Below are positions 5,855-6,901 of a stretch of DNA of 6,901 bases, one piece after another (the stretch's first letter is position 1; each line of letters opens with the position of its first letter). Where the stretch lies: assembly GCA_016871135.1 (NCBI GenBank), contig VFZQ01000289.1:1-6901 (forward strand). Reading direction: 5' to 3'. The notes below the pieces were generated by a model. It was given only the letters and a program-made list of their open reading frames with translations. It searched no databases and had not been told where the DNA came from. A program made the position numbers and the translations under genes. Source of the stretch: Acidobacteriota bacterium. Its GTDB lineage: Bacteria; Acidobacteriota; Terriglobia; Bryobacterales; Bryobacteraceae.

Positions 5855-6901
5855 TTGATCTCCACACTTCGCTTCGCACTCCTGTTCGCCAGTTCGCTCG
5901 GCCTGATGGCGCAGAGCGGCGCCGGAACCATCCAAGGTACCGTGCAGGACGCCACCGCGGCCGCCATACCCGGCTGCACCGTCCAGGCCACCAATTTGGC
6001 CACGGGCGTCTCGATCCAGACGACGACAACCGCCGCGGGCTTCTATGCTCTGAAGGGCCTGTTCGCCGGCAACTACACCGTCACCTTCACCGCCGCCGGC
6101 ATGAAGAAGTCCGATGTTGCGATCACGCTGCAAAACAGTCAGGTGCTGGTCTACAACGCACAGCTCGCGGTCGGCGAGGTCAGTGAAAAGGTCACCATCT
6201 CCGCCGAGACGATCCAGCTCGCTACCTACGACAGCGGTACGGTCAACACGCAACTTGACGCCGCGCGCATCCAGCAGCTCCCGCAGAACGGCCGCAACGT
6301 GCTGGGCTTGGCGCAGAACACCGTGCCCGGCCTGGAAGGCGGCGGCACTCGCGCCAACGGCCTGATGGGTGAGGCGATGGAGTATTCGCAGGACGGCGCT
6401 CCGATGACGAACCGCAATTTCGGCAGTCCATCGAACACGGCGCGTGCGATCCTGCCCGATCCCGACGCGGTGGCCGAGGCCCGGTTTGAAACGCTCAACT
6501 CGAGCGCGCAGTTCGCCACACCGGCAACGGTCATCCTGACGACAAAGTCGGGAACCAACCAGTTGCACGGCTCGCTATTCGAAACCGCGCGCAACAACTA
6601 CTTCGGAATCGCCCGCGCCCGACAGGATCCGACGAACTTCAGGGCGCCCAAACTGATCCGTAACGAGTTCGGCGCATCGGCCGGCGGACCCATCTGGATC
6701 CCGAAATTCTATGACGGGCGCAACCGTTCCTTCTTCTTCTTCGCCTACGAGCGTTTCTCGCTGCGTTCGGCCAGCCAGCAGTTGATGCGCGTGCCCACCA
6801 TGGCGATGCGTCAGGGCGACTTCTCCGGGCTTATCAACAACGCCAACGTCCTGCAGCAACTCTTCGATCCGAGCACCACGCAGGGCGCCGAGATGAACTA
6901 C
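5855..6901 (+). CDS. TonB-dependent outer-membrane receptor, Oar-like, 5' part
   Basis: The frame runs from TTG 5855 to the right edge, giving 349 residues of what is normally a protein of about 1,000-1,200. Residues 1-20 (MISTLRFALLFASSLGLMAQ) are a signal peptide. Residues about 24-107 form a carboxypeptidase-regulatory-like beta-sandwich (GTIQGTVQDATAAAIPGCTV, then GFYALKGLFAGNYTVTFTAA). The plug follows at roughly 112-235 and includes IQQLPQNGRNVLGLAQNTVP and the hallmark VILTTKSGTNQLHGSLFETA (226-245). After it come the first barrel strands, with EFGASAGGPI (271-280) and RSFFFFAYERF (291-301), all typical of acidobacterial Oar-like receptors. Such proteins sit in the outer membrane and take up large substrates, often glycans or peptides, using TonB energy; the substrate cannot be told from this part. 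A TonB box is not evident. It diverges from the haem-TPR cytochrome gene. The family is certain, the start slightly less so. Confidence 0.95.
   Translation, partial: MISTLRFALLFASSLGLMAQSGAGTIQGTVQDATAAAIPGCTVQATNLATGVSIQTTTTAAGFYALKGLFAGNYTVTFTAAGMKKSDVAITLQNSQVLVYNAQLAVGEVSEKVTISAETIQLATYDSGTVNTQLDAARIQQLPQNGRNVLGLAQNTVPGLEGGGTRANGLMGEAMEYSQDGAPMTNRNFGSPSNTARAILPDPDAVAEARFETLNSSAQFATPATVILTTKSGTNQLHGSLFETARNNYFGIARARQDPTNFRAPKLIRNEFGASAGGPIWIPKFYDGRNRSFFFFAYERFSLRSASQQLMRVPTMAMRQGDFSGLINNANVLQQLFDPSTTQGAEMNY

Noticed and set aside
5795..6568. Upstream extension of the cytochrome frame on the minus strand
   Set aside because: It lies antisense to the TonB receptor, and the signal peptide starts cleanly at ATG 5794.

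Overview
The window is GC-rich and densely coding, and looks like the chromosome of an acidobacterium, most likely near the Solibacter/Bryobacter group. That placement is an inference from gene content: an Oar-like TonB-dependent receptor with an N-terminal carboxypeptidase-regulatory-like domain, a secreted multiheme cytochrome c fused to TPR repeats, and a twin-arginine-type leader on a peptidase. No rRNA or other marker gene is present to confirm it.

Left part (1-2987, + strand): the 3' end of a DUF2314 protein (stop at 371), then an S66-family LD-carboxypeptidase-like protein (394-1413) with a complete Ser-Glu-His triad, then an FAD-dependent oxidoreductase of the phytoene desaturase/PYROXD2 type (1410-2987). 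The last two share a GTGA overlap and are probably translated from one message. No common pathway is evident.

Middle part (2988-3676): about 690 bp without an intact gene. On the + strand, directly behind the oxidoreductase and with a good ribosome binding site, lies what looks like a short Xre/MbcA/ParS (DUF2384-type) antitoxin broken by one frameshift. It meets, tail to tail with a 5-bp gap, a minus-strand relic of a nucleotidyltransferase-like gene that has lost its N-terminus, carries at least one frameshift, and has Asn where a catalytic Asp is expected. I read this as a decayed accessory patch between housekeeping-type genes; it is the most unusual part of the window.

Right part (3677-6901): two divergent envelope genes separated by 60 bp. 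On the minus strand is a 705-residue secreted cytochrome with seven CXXCH haem sites followed by eight TPR units. On the + strand is the 5' part of a TonB-dependent receptor starting at a TTG and running off the window. The spacing implies a shared divergent promoter region.

I see no tRNA, rRNA, CRISPR array, insertion sequence or convincing intrinsic terminator. Apart from the decayed patch, the genes belong to known families, and I found no clear evidence of an undescribed system.
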